Below, one piece after another: positions 7,998-16,084 of a stretch of DNA of 64,000 bases. This DNA is from Clostridiales bacterium. Lineage in GTDB: Bacteria > Bacillota > Clostridia > Peptostreptococcales > Anaerovoracaceae. Position numbers and translations under genes: made by a program. The notes under the pieces are model-generated. The model saw only the letters and a program-made list of their open reading frames with translations, was not told the DNA's origin and did not search any database. Numbering within the stretch: the stretch's first letter is position 1; each line of letters starts with the position of its first letter. The DNA is taken from positions 1,178,001 to 1,242,000 of the forward strand of contig CP042469.1 in assembly GCA_015243575.1 (NCBI GenBank), in the 5' to 3' direction.

Positions 7998-8426
7998 TCA
8001 GAATACCACTCCGGATACCAGAATGATATTGCTGTAAGGGGTGAATTCACCGGTTCTGATTACGGCTTTGCTTTCTGCTGTTCTGCTTTTAAAAACTTCA
8101 TGAGTAACATACTCTGTTTCGACCTTTATCCCCGACTCTGCTTCCATTAGTTTTACAAGGGATAAGATTCCATCATGGATTTTTATGCTTTCAGGGCCTG
8201 CTGTTTTTAGTTCTTCGGCTAAAATGATTTTCTCGATACATAATTCCGACAAAACAGTTTTTAATACCGTAAAGAAATCTGGAACTCCTCTTGTTATCGC
8301 CAGATCAATTTCTGAAACACCCTGCGGGACGGGTAACCCTGCATCGCCGATTACAATTTGATCCTTATGTCGCATACAGGAAATCTGGTGACTGATGTTT
8401 GAATTCAATAGAATGCTTTTTTTCAT
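7998..8426 (-). CDS. rbsD: D-ribose pyranase
   Basis: A 142-residue RbsD-family mutarotase that interconverts the pyranose and furanose forms of ribose so the kinase can act. The family hallmarks are present: the N-terminal LNSNISHQISCMRHKDQIVIGDAG segment (split as LNSNISHQIS, then MRHKDQIVIGDAGLPVP), DLAITRGVPDF, and the C-terminal RTGEFTPYSNIILVSGV containing the Tyr-Ser-Asn active-site end. Length is close to the usual 131-140. It overlaps rbsK by four bases (ATGA) and is followed by rbsA, a classical rbs order. Confidence 0.97.
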   Translation of the reverse strand: MKKSILLNSNISHQISCMRHKDQIVIGDAGLPVPQGVSEIDLAITRGVPDFFTVLKTVLSELCIEKIILAEELKTAGPESIKIHDGILSLVKLMEAESGIKVETEYVTHEVFKSRTAESKAVIRTGEFTPYSNIILVSGVVF

Positions 8427-9370
8427 TCAGTTTCTCCTCTTGAATCTATCTGCTGTAATTTAATCCATTCATCAAAAGCTTCGACCTCCTCCAAATGAGG
8501 CAGAGAGGTTTGCGCTCCCTTTTTTGTAACTGTCATTGCTGCGACCTTCATAGAAAACCCAATCGCATCAGCTAGCGCTCTTCCGTTGCTGAGAGAAACC
8601 GCAAGTGCAGCACTAAAGCTGTCGCCCGCGGCGGTGGTGTCCACGGCATTGACCTGATGTGCTCGATAATGGGTTGCTTCTTCGCCTTTCATATGAACAC
8701 AGCCCATGGAACCAATGGTTATGACCAACTCCTTAACGCCTCTTGCTATGAGGATTTTTCCAGCTAATAGGATATTTTCAATGGAATCGGTTCTGTGACC
8801 ACTTAAATATTCCAGTTCTGTTTCATTTGGTGTCAAAATATCGACCAGCGATAAAATGTCATCGTCAAGATCTGCCGCCGGCGCTGGATTTAAGATGGTC
8901 TTTTTACCACTTGAACGCGCGATTTTCAATGCAGTGCGAACACTGTCAATGGGTGTCTCAAGCTGTGAAAGTACAATATCAGATGCCGCGATGACAGTTC
9001 GTAACGCTTCTACATCCTCTGAAGTCAGGTGATAATTCGCTCCGGGAGCTACCGTTATAGCATTGTTTCCGGATGCTTCGACGATAATAGAAGCAACTCC
9101 TGTGGACTGCGTTTGCTTGATTAATATATTTTCTATATTTACACCGTCCTGCTTTAGTGAGTTTAGGAGGCGTTTTCCAAAGTCATCCTCACCCACACAG
9201 CCGATCAGAATTACTTCGGCTCCCAGCCGGGCTGCAGCATCAGCTTGATTTGCCCCTTTTCCCCCTGGTATTTGCTGTAGGTTTTTGCCGAGCACAGTTT
9301 CTCCTGGGCGCGGTATCTTATCCGCAGATATTACAAGATCCATATTCAGACTGCCAACTACAGTAATCAT
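8423..9370 (-). CDS. rbsK: ribokinase
   Basis: A 315-residue PfkB-family kinase that phosphorylates D-ribose to ribose 5-phosphate. Family signature 1 is GKNLQQIPGGKGANQADAAA (near residues 33-50) and signature 2 is DTTAAGDSFSAALAVSL with the catalytic Asp in the TAAGD motif (near 245-255). NPAP and TPNETE segments are also typical. Start MITVVGSLNMDLV follows a GGAGAA site. It lies between rbsR and rbsD and overlaps rbsD by four bases, indicating translational coupling. Confidence 0.97.
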   Translation of the reverse strand: MITVVGSLNMDLVISADKIPRPGETVLGKNLQQIPGGKGANQADAAARLGAEVILIGCVGEDDFGKRLLNSLKQDGVNIENILIKQTQSTGVASIIVEASGNNAITVAPGANYHLTSEDVEALRTVIAASDIVLSQLETPIDSVRTALKIARSSGKKTILNPAPAADLDDDILSLVDILTPNETELEYLSGHRTDSIENILLAGKILIARGVKELVITIGSMGCVHMKGEEATHYRAHQVNAVDTTAAGDSFSAALAVSLSNGRALADAIGFSMKVAAMTVTKKGAQTSLPHLEEVEAFDEWIKLQQIDSRGETE

Positions 9371-9432
9371 CGTTCTCCTTTCGCGGAAATGCTGTGAGTT
9401 TTTTTCAGCAAACTTATAAAAGCCGAGCTGAT

Positions 9433-10458
9433 TTATCTCGTTGATTCCCTAATCGTTAATTCTGTTCCCAAGATTGCTTTTTCAGCATCATGAGCTTCTC
9501 TTTGTTCCCCGTGACCTTCAATTGAATTAATTAGAAGCTCAGCGGCCTTATATCCCATCTCGTAGTTGGGTTGCTTAATCGTCGTAAGTGATGGCTCAAC
9601 GATACTGGACATATAGATATCATCAAAACCCATCACACCGATATCATCCGGTACTTTTAACCCGGCTTCTTTTAGGGCTTTCATTGCACCGATGGCAATC
9701 AAATCGTTGCCGCCAAAAATTGCATCAAAGGGGATTCCTTCTCTGAGAAATTCCTTCGTTGCATCTGATCCCCATTGACTCTTGTATTCTCCTATTTTGA
9801 TATAACGCTGGCTGCATTCCAAGTTGCTTTCTTCCAATGCTTTTTTGTAGCCTTCTAAACGATCCTGAGCTGTTTGAGTATTCATAGAGCCTGCAATATA
9901 CGCGATTTTTCGGTATCCTTTGCTCAAAAGATAATTCACCGCCATCTGAGAGGCTTTTGTATTATCAACCAGAACCTTACCGATAACATTCGGAAGATCA
10001 TAATCTCGGTCTATCAGGATTATGGGTACTTGGCATCTTTTCAGCCGCTCCGTGCTGCCTTTTCTGTCGGCGGAATGGGTGAATATAATTCCGTCCACCA
10101 TCTTTTCGGTCAAAATATCTACATAAGAATCCTCTCGGATGAGATTATCGTCTGTATTGCAGTAAATAATACTATATCTTGACTTACTTGCCCTATCTTC
10201 TGCACCCCTTGCAATTTCGGGGAAAAATGGGTTTACTATGTCAGGCATGATCAAACCAATGGTTCTGGTATGTCTTGTTACCAGGCTCCGTGCCATGGTA
10301 TTGGGAATATAATTTCTTTTCTTTGCAATTTCCAGAACACGGTTTCTAGTTGCTTCGCTGATGTTCTTATCCTTATTGTTCAGAATCATCGATACCGTAG
10401 CTGTGGAAACTTCCGCTTCCTTTGCAATTTCTTTGATTGTGACCTGCATTTTGACCAT
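9433..10458 (-). CDS. rbsR: LacI-family ribose operon repressor
   Basis: A 341-residue LacI-type regulator. The N-terminal helix-turn-helix is VTIKEIAKEAEVSTATVS, followed by the hinge NYIPNTMARSLVT and a sugar-binding core starting TIGLIMPDIVNPFF that resembles RbsB. Ribose binding is expected to release the operator. I chose ATG at 10458 (MVKMQVTIKEIA) because AGGGTGG lies 5 bases upstream; an upstream TTG would add seven residues. It is the first gene of the operon and sits directly downstream of a perfect 16-base palindrome, so it should repress itself and the whole rbs operon. Confidence 0.92.
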   Translation of the reverse strand: MVKMQVTIKEIAKEAEVSTATVSMILNNKDKNISEATRNRVLEIAKKRNYIPNTMARSLVTRHTRTIGLIMPDIVNPFFPEIARGAEDRASKSRYSIIYCNTDDNLIREDSYVDILTEKMVDGIIFTHSADRKGSTERLKRCQVPIILIDRDYDLPNVIGKVLVDNTKASQMAVNYLLSKGYRKIAYIAGSMNTQTAQDRLEGYKKALEESNLECSQRYIKIGEYKSQWGSDATKEFLREGIPFDAIFGGNDLIAIGAMKALKEAGLKVPDDIGVMGFDDIYMSSIVEPSLTTIKQPNYEMGYKAAELLINSIEGHGEQREAHDAEKAILGTELTIRESTR

Positions 10459-10490
10459 TTTGACCACCCTGTTTTTCAAATGTAATGTTT

Positions 10491-10542
10491 AGTTAAACGT
10501 TTAACTTGAATATATTTTACTACATTTGGTTTTCAATTTCAA
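10491..10542 (-). promoter_or_regulatory. rbs operon promoter and RbsR operator
   Basis: On the minus strand TTGAAA (10537-10542) and TAAAAT (10514-10519) are spaced 17 bases. Directly after the -10 box is the perfect 16-base palindrome AGTTAAACGTTTAACT (10491-10506) with the central CG typical of LacI-family operators. It covers the expected start of transcription, a geometry that fits simple repression by RbsR. The centre also resembles the CcpA cre motif, so carbon catabolite control is possible. Confidence 0.8.
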
Positions 10543-10603
10543 TAGGTAAAGTAAAATAAAAAATGGCAATGACGGAATAACACTTCCATCAATATTTTCT
10601 ACA

Positions 10604-10633
10604 CAACAAAAAAAGGAATGCAAAAGCATTCCT
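10604..10633 (-). terminator. recA terminator
   Basis: AGGAATGC (10614-10621) and GCATTCCT (10626-10633) form a stem with an AAAA loop. On the minus strand it is followed by a T-run of about eight. Confidence 0.9.
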
Positions 10634-10702
10634 AAAATATTGATTTTTCTATTGCACCTAGTTCCTCACCGGACAATGCCTAGACGTAAATATTACCGAG
10701 TA

Positions 10703-11746
10703 CTAATCTTCGATAATAACTCCATCTTCATCTACGTTCATTGGCTTTTCTACTTTGATGCTGCTCATGAGACGCTCTTCAATCTGTGCGAGGATAGCTT
10801 TGTTCTCTGCCAAAAAGTTTTTGACGTTTTCTCTTCCTTGCCCGATCCGGTCTCCGTTGAAGCTGTACCAGGATCCTGCTTTCTCCACAATTTTGGCTTC
10901 TACTGCACAGTCGAGAACATCACCTTCTCTCGATATCCCCTGACCATACATAATATCAAACTCTGCCTGCTTGAAAGGCGGTGCAACCTTATTTTTTACA
11001 ATTTTAACTCTGGTACGATTACCTAAAACGGCATCGCCTGATTTAATGCTTTCTATTTTTCTGACGTCCAGACGCATGGAGGCATAAAACTTCAGTGCTC
11101 TTCCTCCTGTAGTTACTTCGGGATTTCCGAACATGATGCCGACTTTTTCACGAAGCTGATTGATGAAAATCGCGGAGGTATTGGATTTGTTGATTGCCCC
11201 TGCTAACTTTCTGAGCGCCTGAGACATAAGACGTGCTTGCAAACCAACATGACTGTCTCCCATTTCTCCTTGAATTTCCGCTTTTGGAACGAGTGCAGCA
11301 ACTGAGTCGACAACGACCACATCAATGGCTCCGCTCCGAACCAGCATTTCACAAATTTCGAGGGCTTGTTCTCCTGTATCCGGCTGAGAAACCAGCAGTT
11401 CGTTGACGTCAACACCAAGATTCTTTGCATATTCCGGATCGAGGGCGTGCTCCGCATCGATGAACGCAGCCTTGCCTCCCATTTTTTGAGCCTCCGCCAC
11501 AATATGAAGCGTGAGGGTTGTTTTACCGGAGGATTCAGGCCCATAAATTTCAATAATTCTACCCCTTGGAATCCCTCCTATGCCGCTAGCGATATCCAGG
11601 CTTACGGCACCGGTAGGAATTGCTTCAATGCTCATGTTGGCTGCTTCACTGCCAAGTTTCATGATAGCACCCTTGCCAAACTGCTTTTGAATCTGAAGCA
11701 TTGCCGCTTCCAGGGCTTTATCCTTATCTTCTTTATTGATCGCCAT
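10703..11746 (-). CDS. recA: recombinase RecA
   Basis: A 347-residue RecA, the ATP-dependent strand-exchange protein and coprotease for LexA. Visible motifs are Walker [10 protein letters not shown] (about 66-74), the [19 protein letters not shown] loop 1 region and the loop 2 region with [22 protein letters not shown] (split here as [10 protein letters not shown] and NPEVTTGG). The acidic C-terminal tail ([11 protein letters not shown]) is typical. Start ATG follows ACAGGAGGA. It has its own promoter overlapping a LexA box and its own terminator. In many Firmicutes recA directly follows cinA; here a wall hydrolase and an AraC-type gene lie between them. Confidence 0.99.
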   Translation of the reverse strand: MAINKEDKDKALEAAMLQIQKQFGKGAIMKLGSEAANMSIEAIPTGAVSLDIASGIGGIPRGRIIEIYGPESSGKTTLTLHIVAEAQKMGGKAAFIDAEHALDPEYAKNLGVDVNELLVSQPDTGEQALEICEMLVRSGAIDVVVVDSVAALVPKAEIQGEMGDSHVGLQARLMSQALRKLAGAINKSNTSAIFINQLREKVGIMFGNPEVTTGGRALKFYASMRLDVRKIESIKSGDAVLGNRTRVKIVKNKVAPPFKQAEFDIMYGQGISREGDVLDCAVEAKIVEKAGSWYSFNGDRIGQGRENVKNFLAENKAILAQIEERLMSSIKVEKPMNVDEDGVIIED

Positions 11747-11816
11747 TTAAAATCCTCCTGTTTTATGTTTCTTCATGATAGATCGGAACGATCTATATGG
11801 AATTGATGAGCAAAAC

Positions 11817-11865
11817 CGAACATTTGTTCTATCAGTATCATAATATAAGACGCTCCCTGGGTCAA
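11817..11865 (-). promoter_or_regulatory. recA promoter with LexA (SOS) box
   Basis: Minus-strand TTGACC (11860-11865) and TATGAT (11837-11842) are spaced 17 bases. CGAACATTTGTTCT at 11817-11830 matches the Gram-positive LexA box CGAAC-N4-GTTCG with one terminal change and covers the expected transcription start. Confidence 0.88.
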
Positions 11866-12082
11866 GTCTTTTTTTATGGGGGCTGCCTGCTGTTTCATGC
11901 AGGATATAGAGAATAAGCGCGCTTGTATTATCTGCTATATGGTATAGCTTAACACAGAAAATTCTAAATGTAAATATTTTCCTTTTGGATTCTGATGAAT
12001 AATTTTCTTGGTTTACCCAATCCTTCCTTGCATGCGCATACTTACCAATAGATATCTGGAGGATTCTGAATTAAAATAGTAG

Positions 12083-12180
12083 ACAGAGCCGAGTCTTTGA
12101 CAGAAGAACCGGGGACACTGTTCTTTTGGAACGATCAATACTGCCGGGTACACAGGTGCTAACCCGTCGCCAGACCCGGA
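12083..12180 (+). promoter_or_regulatory. candidate cyclic di-AMP (ydaO-yuaA type) riboswitch
   Basis: The leader of the LysM hydrolase gene contains segments that resemble the ydaO class: GAACCGGGGACAC (12105-12118), a GTTC/GAAC hairpin (12120-12132), a closing stem CCGGGT (12144-12149) with ACCCGG (12174-12179), and inside it GTGCTAACCCGTCGCC, which recalls the conserved GCUAACC element. Genes of this class often encode LysM or SleB-type wall hydrolases, exactly as here. No terminator hairpin follows, so control would have to act on translation. The rest of 11866-12082 shows no gene. The assignment is by eye and needs a covariance model. Confidence 0.5.
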
Positions 12181-12199
12181 AGACAAAAGGAGGAACAAA

Positions 12200-13045
12200 A
12201 TGCTCAATGAAAAAAAGATCAGAACTGTCATTCTGACCGCAGCGGCAGCTTGCTGTATCACGTTGTCTTCAGCTGGAGCGGTTTATGCGGATTCGCCGGC
12301 GGTGTACACGGTCGTAAAAGGAGATTCCCTATTTAAAATAGGCCAAGTCTTTTTTACCGACACAGGTACATTGATGAAGAAGAACAATCTGACGACATCC
12401 TCTTTGAACATCGGACAGGAACTAAAGGTTTCCTGCAGAACCTATACGGTAAAAAAGGGAGACTCCTTGTATCTGCTTTCGCAGAAGTTCAAGATCTCAC
12501 TGGATCAATTGAGAAAGGCTAACAACCTCTATACCGATACGCTAAACATCGGACAGGTATTAAATTTACCGGGGACAGAGATTGAAACAGCGTCCAATAC
12601 TCCGGGCACAGAGTCTGAAACTGATGGGGCTCCAGGTACAGAAATAGAGGGGGCTGAGAATACATCTGACAGCGGAACCTACACCCAAGCTGAAATTGAT
12701 CTGTTATCGCGGCTGATTCATGCAGAAGCTCAAGGCGAGTCCTATGAAACAAAAGTGGCAGTAGGCGCTGTAGTGGTAAATCGAATGGAGAGCGGATTAT
12801 TCCCGACAACGATTAATGGAGTGATCTACCAAAATATCAACGGATATTATCAGTTTACTCCTGTTGTTAACGGCTGGATTAACAAACTGGCTGATGATGA
12901 AGCGGTCAAAGCAGCAAGTGAAGCCCTTGAGGGAGCAGATCCGTCAAAAGGAGCGCTGTTTTATTATGATACAGGGACAACAAATCAATGGATCCTTTCC
13001 AAACCTGTTACTGCAAAAATCGGTAATATGGTTTTCGCGCTATAA
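12200..13045 (+). CDS. secreted LysM / SleB-type cell wall hydrolase
   Basis: A 281-residue exported protein. Residues 1-30 are a signal peptide ending AVYA. Two LysM peptidoglycan-binding modules follow (VYTVVKGDSLFKIGQ, about 35-77; TYTVKKGDSLYLLSQKF, about 81-123), then a Thr/Glu/Gly linker with repeated PGTE units (124-160), then a Hydrolase_2 domain (165-281) of the SleB/CwlJ kind: LLSRLIHAEAQGE with the catalytic Glu, VAVGAVVVNRMESGLFP and GALFYYD. SleB-type enzymes cleave cortex or vegetative peptidoglycan; the presence of two LysM modules and no spore-specific domain leaves either role open. The start follows AAAGGAGGA, and the leader carries a candidate c-di-AMP riboswitch. Confidence 0.9.
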   Translation: MLNEKKIRTVILTAAAACCITLSSAGAVYADSPAVYTVVKGDSLFKIGQVFFTDTGTLMKKNNLTTSSLNIGQELKVSCRTYTVKKGDSLYLLSQKFKISLDQLRKANNLYTDTLNIGQVLNLPGTEIETASNTPGTESETDGAPGTEIEGAENTSDSGTYTQAEIDLLSRLIHAEAQGESYETKVAVGAVVVNRMESGLFPTTINGVIYQNINGYYQFTPVVNGWINKLADDEAVKAASEALEGADPSKGALFYYDTGTTNQWILSKPVTAKIGNMVFAL

Positions 13046-13092
13046 CGATACCAGTAATATTGTTTTCGCTTGATGACTCCTATGCAAATTGG

Positions 13093-13147
13093 CGGCAGCA
13101 GAAAGAATAGATTGTTATATAGTGTTCTTCTGCTGCCGAATTTTTTT
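13093..13147 (+). terminator. terminator of the wall hydrolase gene
   Basis: CGGCAGCAGAA (13093-13103) pairs with TTCTGCTGCCG (13128-13138) and is followed by GAATTTTTTT. It lies between convergent genes and could partly serve the minus strand too. Confidence 0.85.
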
Positions 13148-13171
13148 CGCGCTATTCAGCAAGGACTGCTT

Positions 13172-14041
13172 TTACTTTTTCTTAACAGGAATCCAAATTT
13201 CACTTTTATAATCAGGAACACTGGTATCCTTCTGTTCATTCCAGAGGATCTCCGGACCTTCGGAAAGCTCATAACCAGAGACGGTAAACCACTCTGCGAA
13301 AATTCTGGCCCAGGTTTCCTGAAGCGCATCAGGAAATTTCCCTACTACGGTAAATACCGCCCACGCGGTTGCTGGTACTTCAAGCGTTTGCCAGCGGCCC
13401 GCTTCTTTTCCCAAGGCGGCAACACCGATAACATGATCGATTTCCGTGCCTTCTTCTCTTCCTCCTGTAAAATTCAGAGTCGCACTGATAAAACCGCGGG
13501 GCTCAGTGCTAGACAGTCCTTTTAGTTCCGTGATATCGTCCATGGTAAGACTTGACCACATCTCGGCAATTTCAGGATTGACTCCCTGATATTTCAGTGC
13601 TACTTTCTTTCTAAGTCCGATGACTTGAAACGCTTCTTTTTCAACAATTCGATAATCCATTTCATTTCCTCCTTTTATGGTGAGCTGGAAGGTCATTGGA
13701 GGAACCGCTTTCAATTGAGTACCTTTCTTTCTGGCTTCTTTTGGTGTTACGCCATGGAGTGATTGAAAGGCCCTGGCAAAGGAATCCGGCGAATCATAAC
13801 CATATTTTATTGCAGCATCTATAATTTTAATATCACTGCTGCTGATTTCCAAAGCAGCCTGGGCTAGGCGTCTGCGTCTGACATATTCACTCAGAGAAAT
13901 TCCGCTTAAAAAGGAAAACATCCTTCTGAAATGATATTCCGAGCAGCATGCGATCTGCGCCGCCTTACCAAAGTCGATTTCTGAGTCTAAATTTGCCTCA
14001 ATATATTTCATAGCAAGATTCAATTGTTTCAGCGATTCCAT
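13172..14041 (-). CDS. AraC-family regulator with GyrI-like effector-binding domain
   Basis: A 289-residue protein. The N-terminal ~105 residues are an AraC/XylS DNA-binding domain with two helix-turn-helix motifs ([19 protein letters not shown] and [21 protein letters not shown], followed by HGVTPKEAR). After a short linker, residues about 130-289 form a GyrI-like/BmrR-type small-molecule binding domain ([18 protein letters not shown] near the start, IWIPVKK at the end). Proteins of this build, like Rob or SoxS-type relatives, respond to hydrophobic drugs or metabolites. The ATG at 14041 has AAGGAGGAG at good spacing. It sits alone between cinA and the wall hydrolase; its targets are not visible nearby. 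Confidence 0.9.
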   Translation of the reverse strand: MESLKQLNLAMKYIEANLDSEIDFGKAAQIACCSEYHFRRMFSFLSGISLSEYVRRRRLAQAALEISSSDIKIIDAAIKYGYDSPDSFARAFQSLHGVTPKEARKKGTQLKAVPPMTFQLTIKGGNEMDYRIVEKEAFQVIGLRKKVALKYQGVNPEIAEMWSSLTMDDITELKGLSSTEPRGFISATLNFTGGREEGTEIDHVIGVAALGKEAGRWQTLEVPATAWAVFTVVGKFPDALQETWARIFAEWFTVSGYELSEGPEILWNEQKDTSVPDYKSEIWIPVKKK

Positions 14042-14129
14042 AACAACTCCTCCTTTTGATCTCATCATAACAAAGGAAACAGGAACGAACCCGACAATTT
14101 CAGTATGGATTTTGACGCTTTTTGAATAA

Positions 14130-14162
14130 ATAATAGGCCGTCTCCCGGTTCGGAGACAGCCC
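14130..14162 (-). terminator. candidate cinA terminator
   Basis: A hairpin built on GTCTCC (14140-14145) and GGAGAC (14152-14157) with flanking GGC/GCC pairs. The minus-strand tail is TATTATTTATT, only partly T-rich, so strength is uncertain. Confidence 0.6.
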
Positions 14163-14195
14163 TTACTTAATTCTTATTCAATCCACCGATTTCGA

Positions 14196-15437
14196 TTATA
14201 ACCTTTGATCGATAAGGCGATTAACGATGTCAAGCATGCATAAAACCGTGTAATTTCGGTTCCATTTTCTGCTGATGTTCCGAACCTGAATCTTTTTGCT
14301 GATCCTCTTATCGTCAAGGATTGCGCTGATATAAACCAGACCGACAGGTTTTTCTTCGGTTCCTCCATCGGGCCCTGCGATTCCTGTTACGGAAATACAG
14401 AGTCTTGTTTCGGTGGCCTTTTTCAGCCCTTCCGCCATTTCAATGGCCGTTTCTTCGCTTACTGCACCATATTGGGAAAGGGTCTCCTGCCGGACACCCA
14501 GCTCTTCCATCTTTGCCTTGTTGCTGTAGGTTACAATCCCTCTGTCAAAGACTGCTGATATTCCCGGCACCTCTGTAAGCGTCTGTGCGAAAAGTCCTCC
14601 CGTACAGGATTCAGCACAGGAGAAGGTTATGTTTTTGTCAAGAAGCTTTTTCCCCACCACGAGATAGAACTCCTCATCGTCATAGCTGTAAACATACGGA
14701 CCGATTTTTTCATTCACCTGCTCAATCATGTCCTCCACTGCTGCTTTTGCTTCCTCCAGTGTAGGTCGTTTTGATGTGATTCTGAGGCAAGCTTCACCTT
14801 CTTTGGCATAGGTGGCCAGGGTTGGATCCGTCTGTCCGTCAATCCACTGCTGCAGATCGGATTCCAGCTTGGATTCTCCGATTCCAAAGGTGCGAAGCTG
14901 CTTATAAAAAATCACGCTGTCTGTTTTTGCTTCCAGATAGGGCTTCACTCTTCTTTGAAACATGCGAGTCATTTCTCTTGGCGGCCCCGGCAAACAAATG
15001 ATGGTTTTTCCGTTTTCCTCAAGGGCAAAGCCGGGTGCTGTTCCGGCGTCATTATCAAAGATGTCTGCTCTGGAAGGCAGATAAACCTGCTTTTTGTTAT
15101 TTTCTGTCATTTCACGGTTGATTCTTATGAAATAATCCTCAAGATCCTTCAACAGGTCCTCATGGAGGATTAGCTCATCATGGAGAACCTCTGCTGCAAT
15201 TTCTTTCGTAAGATCGTCCTGTGTGGGCCCCAGCCCTCCTGTTGTTATGATTAGATCACAGTCGGTGAACGCCTGACGAATCATTTCTGCAAGGCGCTTC
15301 GGATTATCTCCTACTGTGTAGTGGTACATCACATCAATCCCCAGCAGGTTCAGCTGCTGAGATAAAAATACAGAGTTGGTATTCGTGATTTGACCGAAAA
15401 GCAATTCTGTTCCGACACTTAATATTGCTGATTTCAT
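14196..15437 (-). CDS. cinA: CinA: MoaB-like domain plus nicotinamide-nucleotide amidase
   Basis: A 413-residue two-domain protein. The N-terminal half is the MoCF/MoaB-like COG1058 domain (AILSVGTELLFGQITNTNS at the start and IITTGGLGPTQDDLT near residue 65). The C-terminal half is the amidase that converts nicotinamide mononucleotide to nicotinate mononucleotide (FSCAESCTGGLFAQTLTEVPG near 260 and CISVTGIAGPDGGTEEKPVG near 350). Length is typical for Firmicutes CinA. The Shine-Dalgarno is weak (purine-rich AAGAAGAG), and the 117-base gap to pgsA is almost pure pyrimidine on the plus strand. It closes the ftsK-rimO-pgsA-cinA group. Confidence 0.96.
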   Translation of the reverse strand: MKSAILSVGTELLFGQITNTNSVFLSQQLNLLGIDVMYHYTVGDNPKRLAEMIRQAFTDCDLIITTGGLGPTQDDLTKEIAAEVLHDELILHEDLLKDLEDYFIRINREMTENNKKQVYLPSRADIFDNDAGTAPGFALEENGKTIICLPGPPREMTRMFQRRVKPYLEAKTDSVIFYKQLRTFGIGESKLESDLQQWIDGQTDPTLATYAKEGEACLRITSKRPTLEEAKAAVEDMIEQVNEKIGPYVYSYDDEEFYLVVGKKLLDKNITFSCAESCTGGLFAQTLTEVPGISAVFDRGIVTYSNKAKMEELGVRQETLSQYGAVSEETAIEMAEGLKKATETRLCISVTGIAGPDGGTEEKPVGLVYISAILDDKRISKKIQVRNISRKWNRNYTVLCMLDIVNRLIDQRL

Positions 15438-15555
15438 CTTTCTTTGTACTCTTCTTTCTCTAATCTGTCTGTATTCTATTCTAGTTTTTTTCTTTATTCT
15501 TTCTCAAGTACTTCTATTCTAGCAGGACTTTTACTTTTGATTTTTATTCCTTTAT

Positions 15556-16083
15556 CTACATTGAAAAAACACTTTTGTTTTTGATTACGTATTCAATTCC
15601 GGAAATAATGGTCATGATCACCGATGCCCAAAGCATGATCTCTGCAAACGGAAAGCCGATGAGCGAAAACGGCCAGTTTTGCAGAAGCAGCGCAGGAACG
15701 GCAATCATTTGCAGAACGGTTTTAAACTTTCCAGACCATCCGGCAGCAATGACGATTCCTTGAGCAGCCGCAACTGTACGTAATCCTGTTATGGTAAACT
15801 CCCTTGCCAAAATTACAATTACCATCCAGCCGGCAATATCACCAAGCTCCACGAGACAAACGAGCGCAGAAAGCACAAGCATCTTATCCGCCAGCGGATC
15901 CATTATCTTTCCAAAGTTTGTAACAAGATTATACTTTCTTGCGATATAGCCATCGAGTGCATCTGTTGAGGAGGCAAGAATGAAAATGATCGCTGAGATA
16001 TAATAGTGACCTGTCATGAGGACTATTATAAACACCGGAATTAATATTATTCGAAGCATGGTCAGTTTGTTGGGCAAATTCAT
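15556..16083 (-). CDS. pgsA: CDP-diacylglycerol-glycerol-3-phosphate 3-phosphatidyltransferase
   Basis: A 175-residue integral membrane enzyme that makes phosphatidylglycerol phosphate, the committed step to phosphatidylglycerol. The CDP-alcohol phosphatidyltransferase motif is visible as DALDGYIARKYNLVTNFGKIMDPLADK (its Asp and Gly residues at about 41-67, matching D-G-x2-A-R-x8-G-x3-D-x3-D). Four or more hydrophobic helices surround it. The ATG at 16083 (MNLPNKLTMLR) has GGAGG upstream and begins one base after the rimO stop, so the genes are translationally coupled. A longer in-frame reading extends into rimO and is not real. Confidence 0.95.
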   Translation of the reverse strand: MNLPNKLTMLRIILIPVFIIVLMTGHYYISAIIFILASSTDALDGYIARKYNLVTNFGKIMDPLADKMLVLSALVCLVELGDIAGWMVIVILAREFTITGLRTVAAAQGIVIAAGWSGKFKTVLQMIAVPALLLQNWPFSLIGFPFAEIMLWASVIMTIISGIEYVIKNKSVFSM

Positions 16084-16084
16084 A

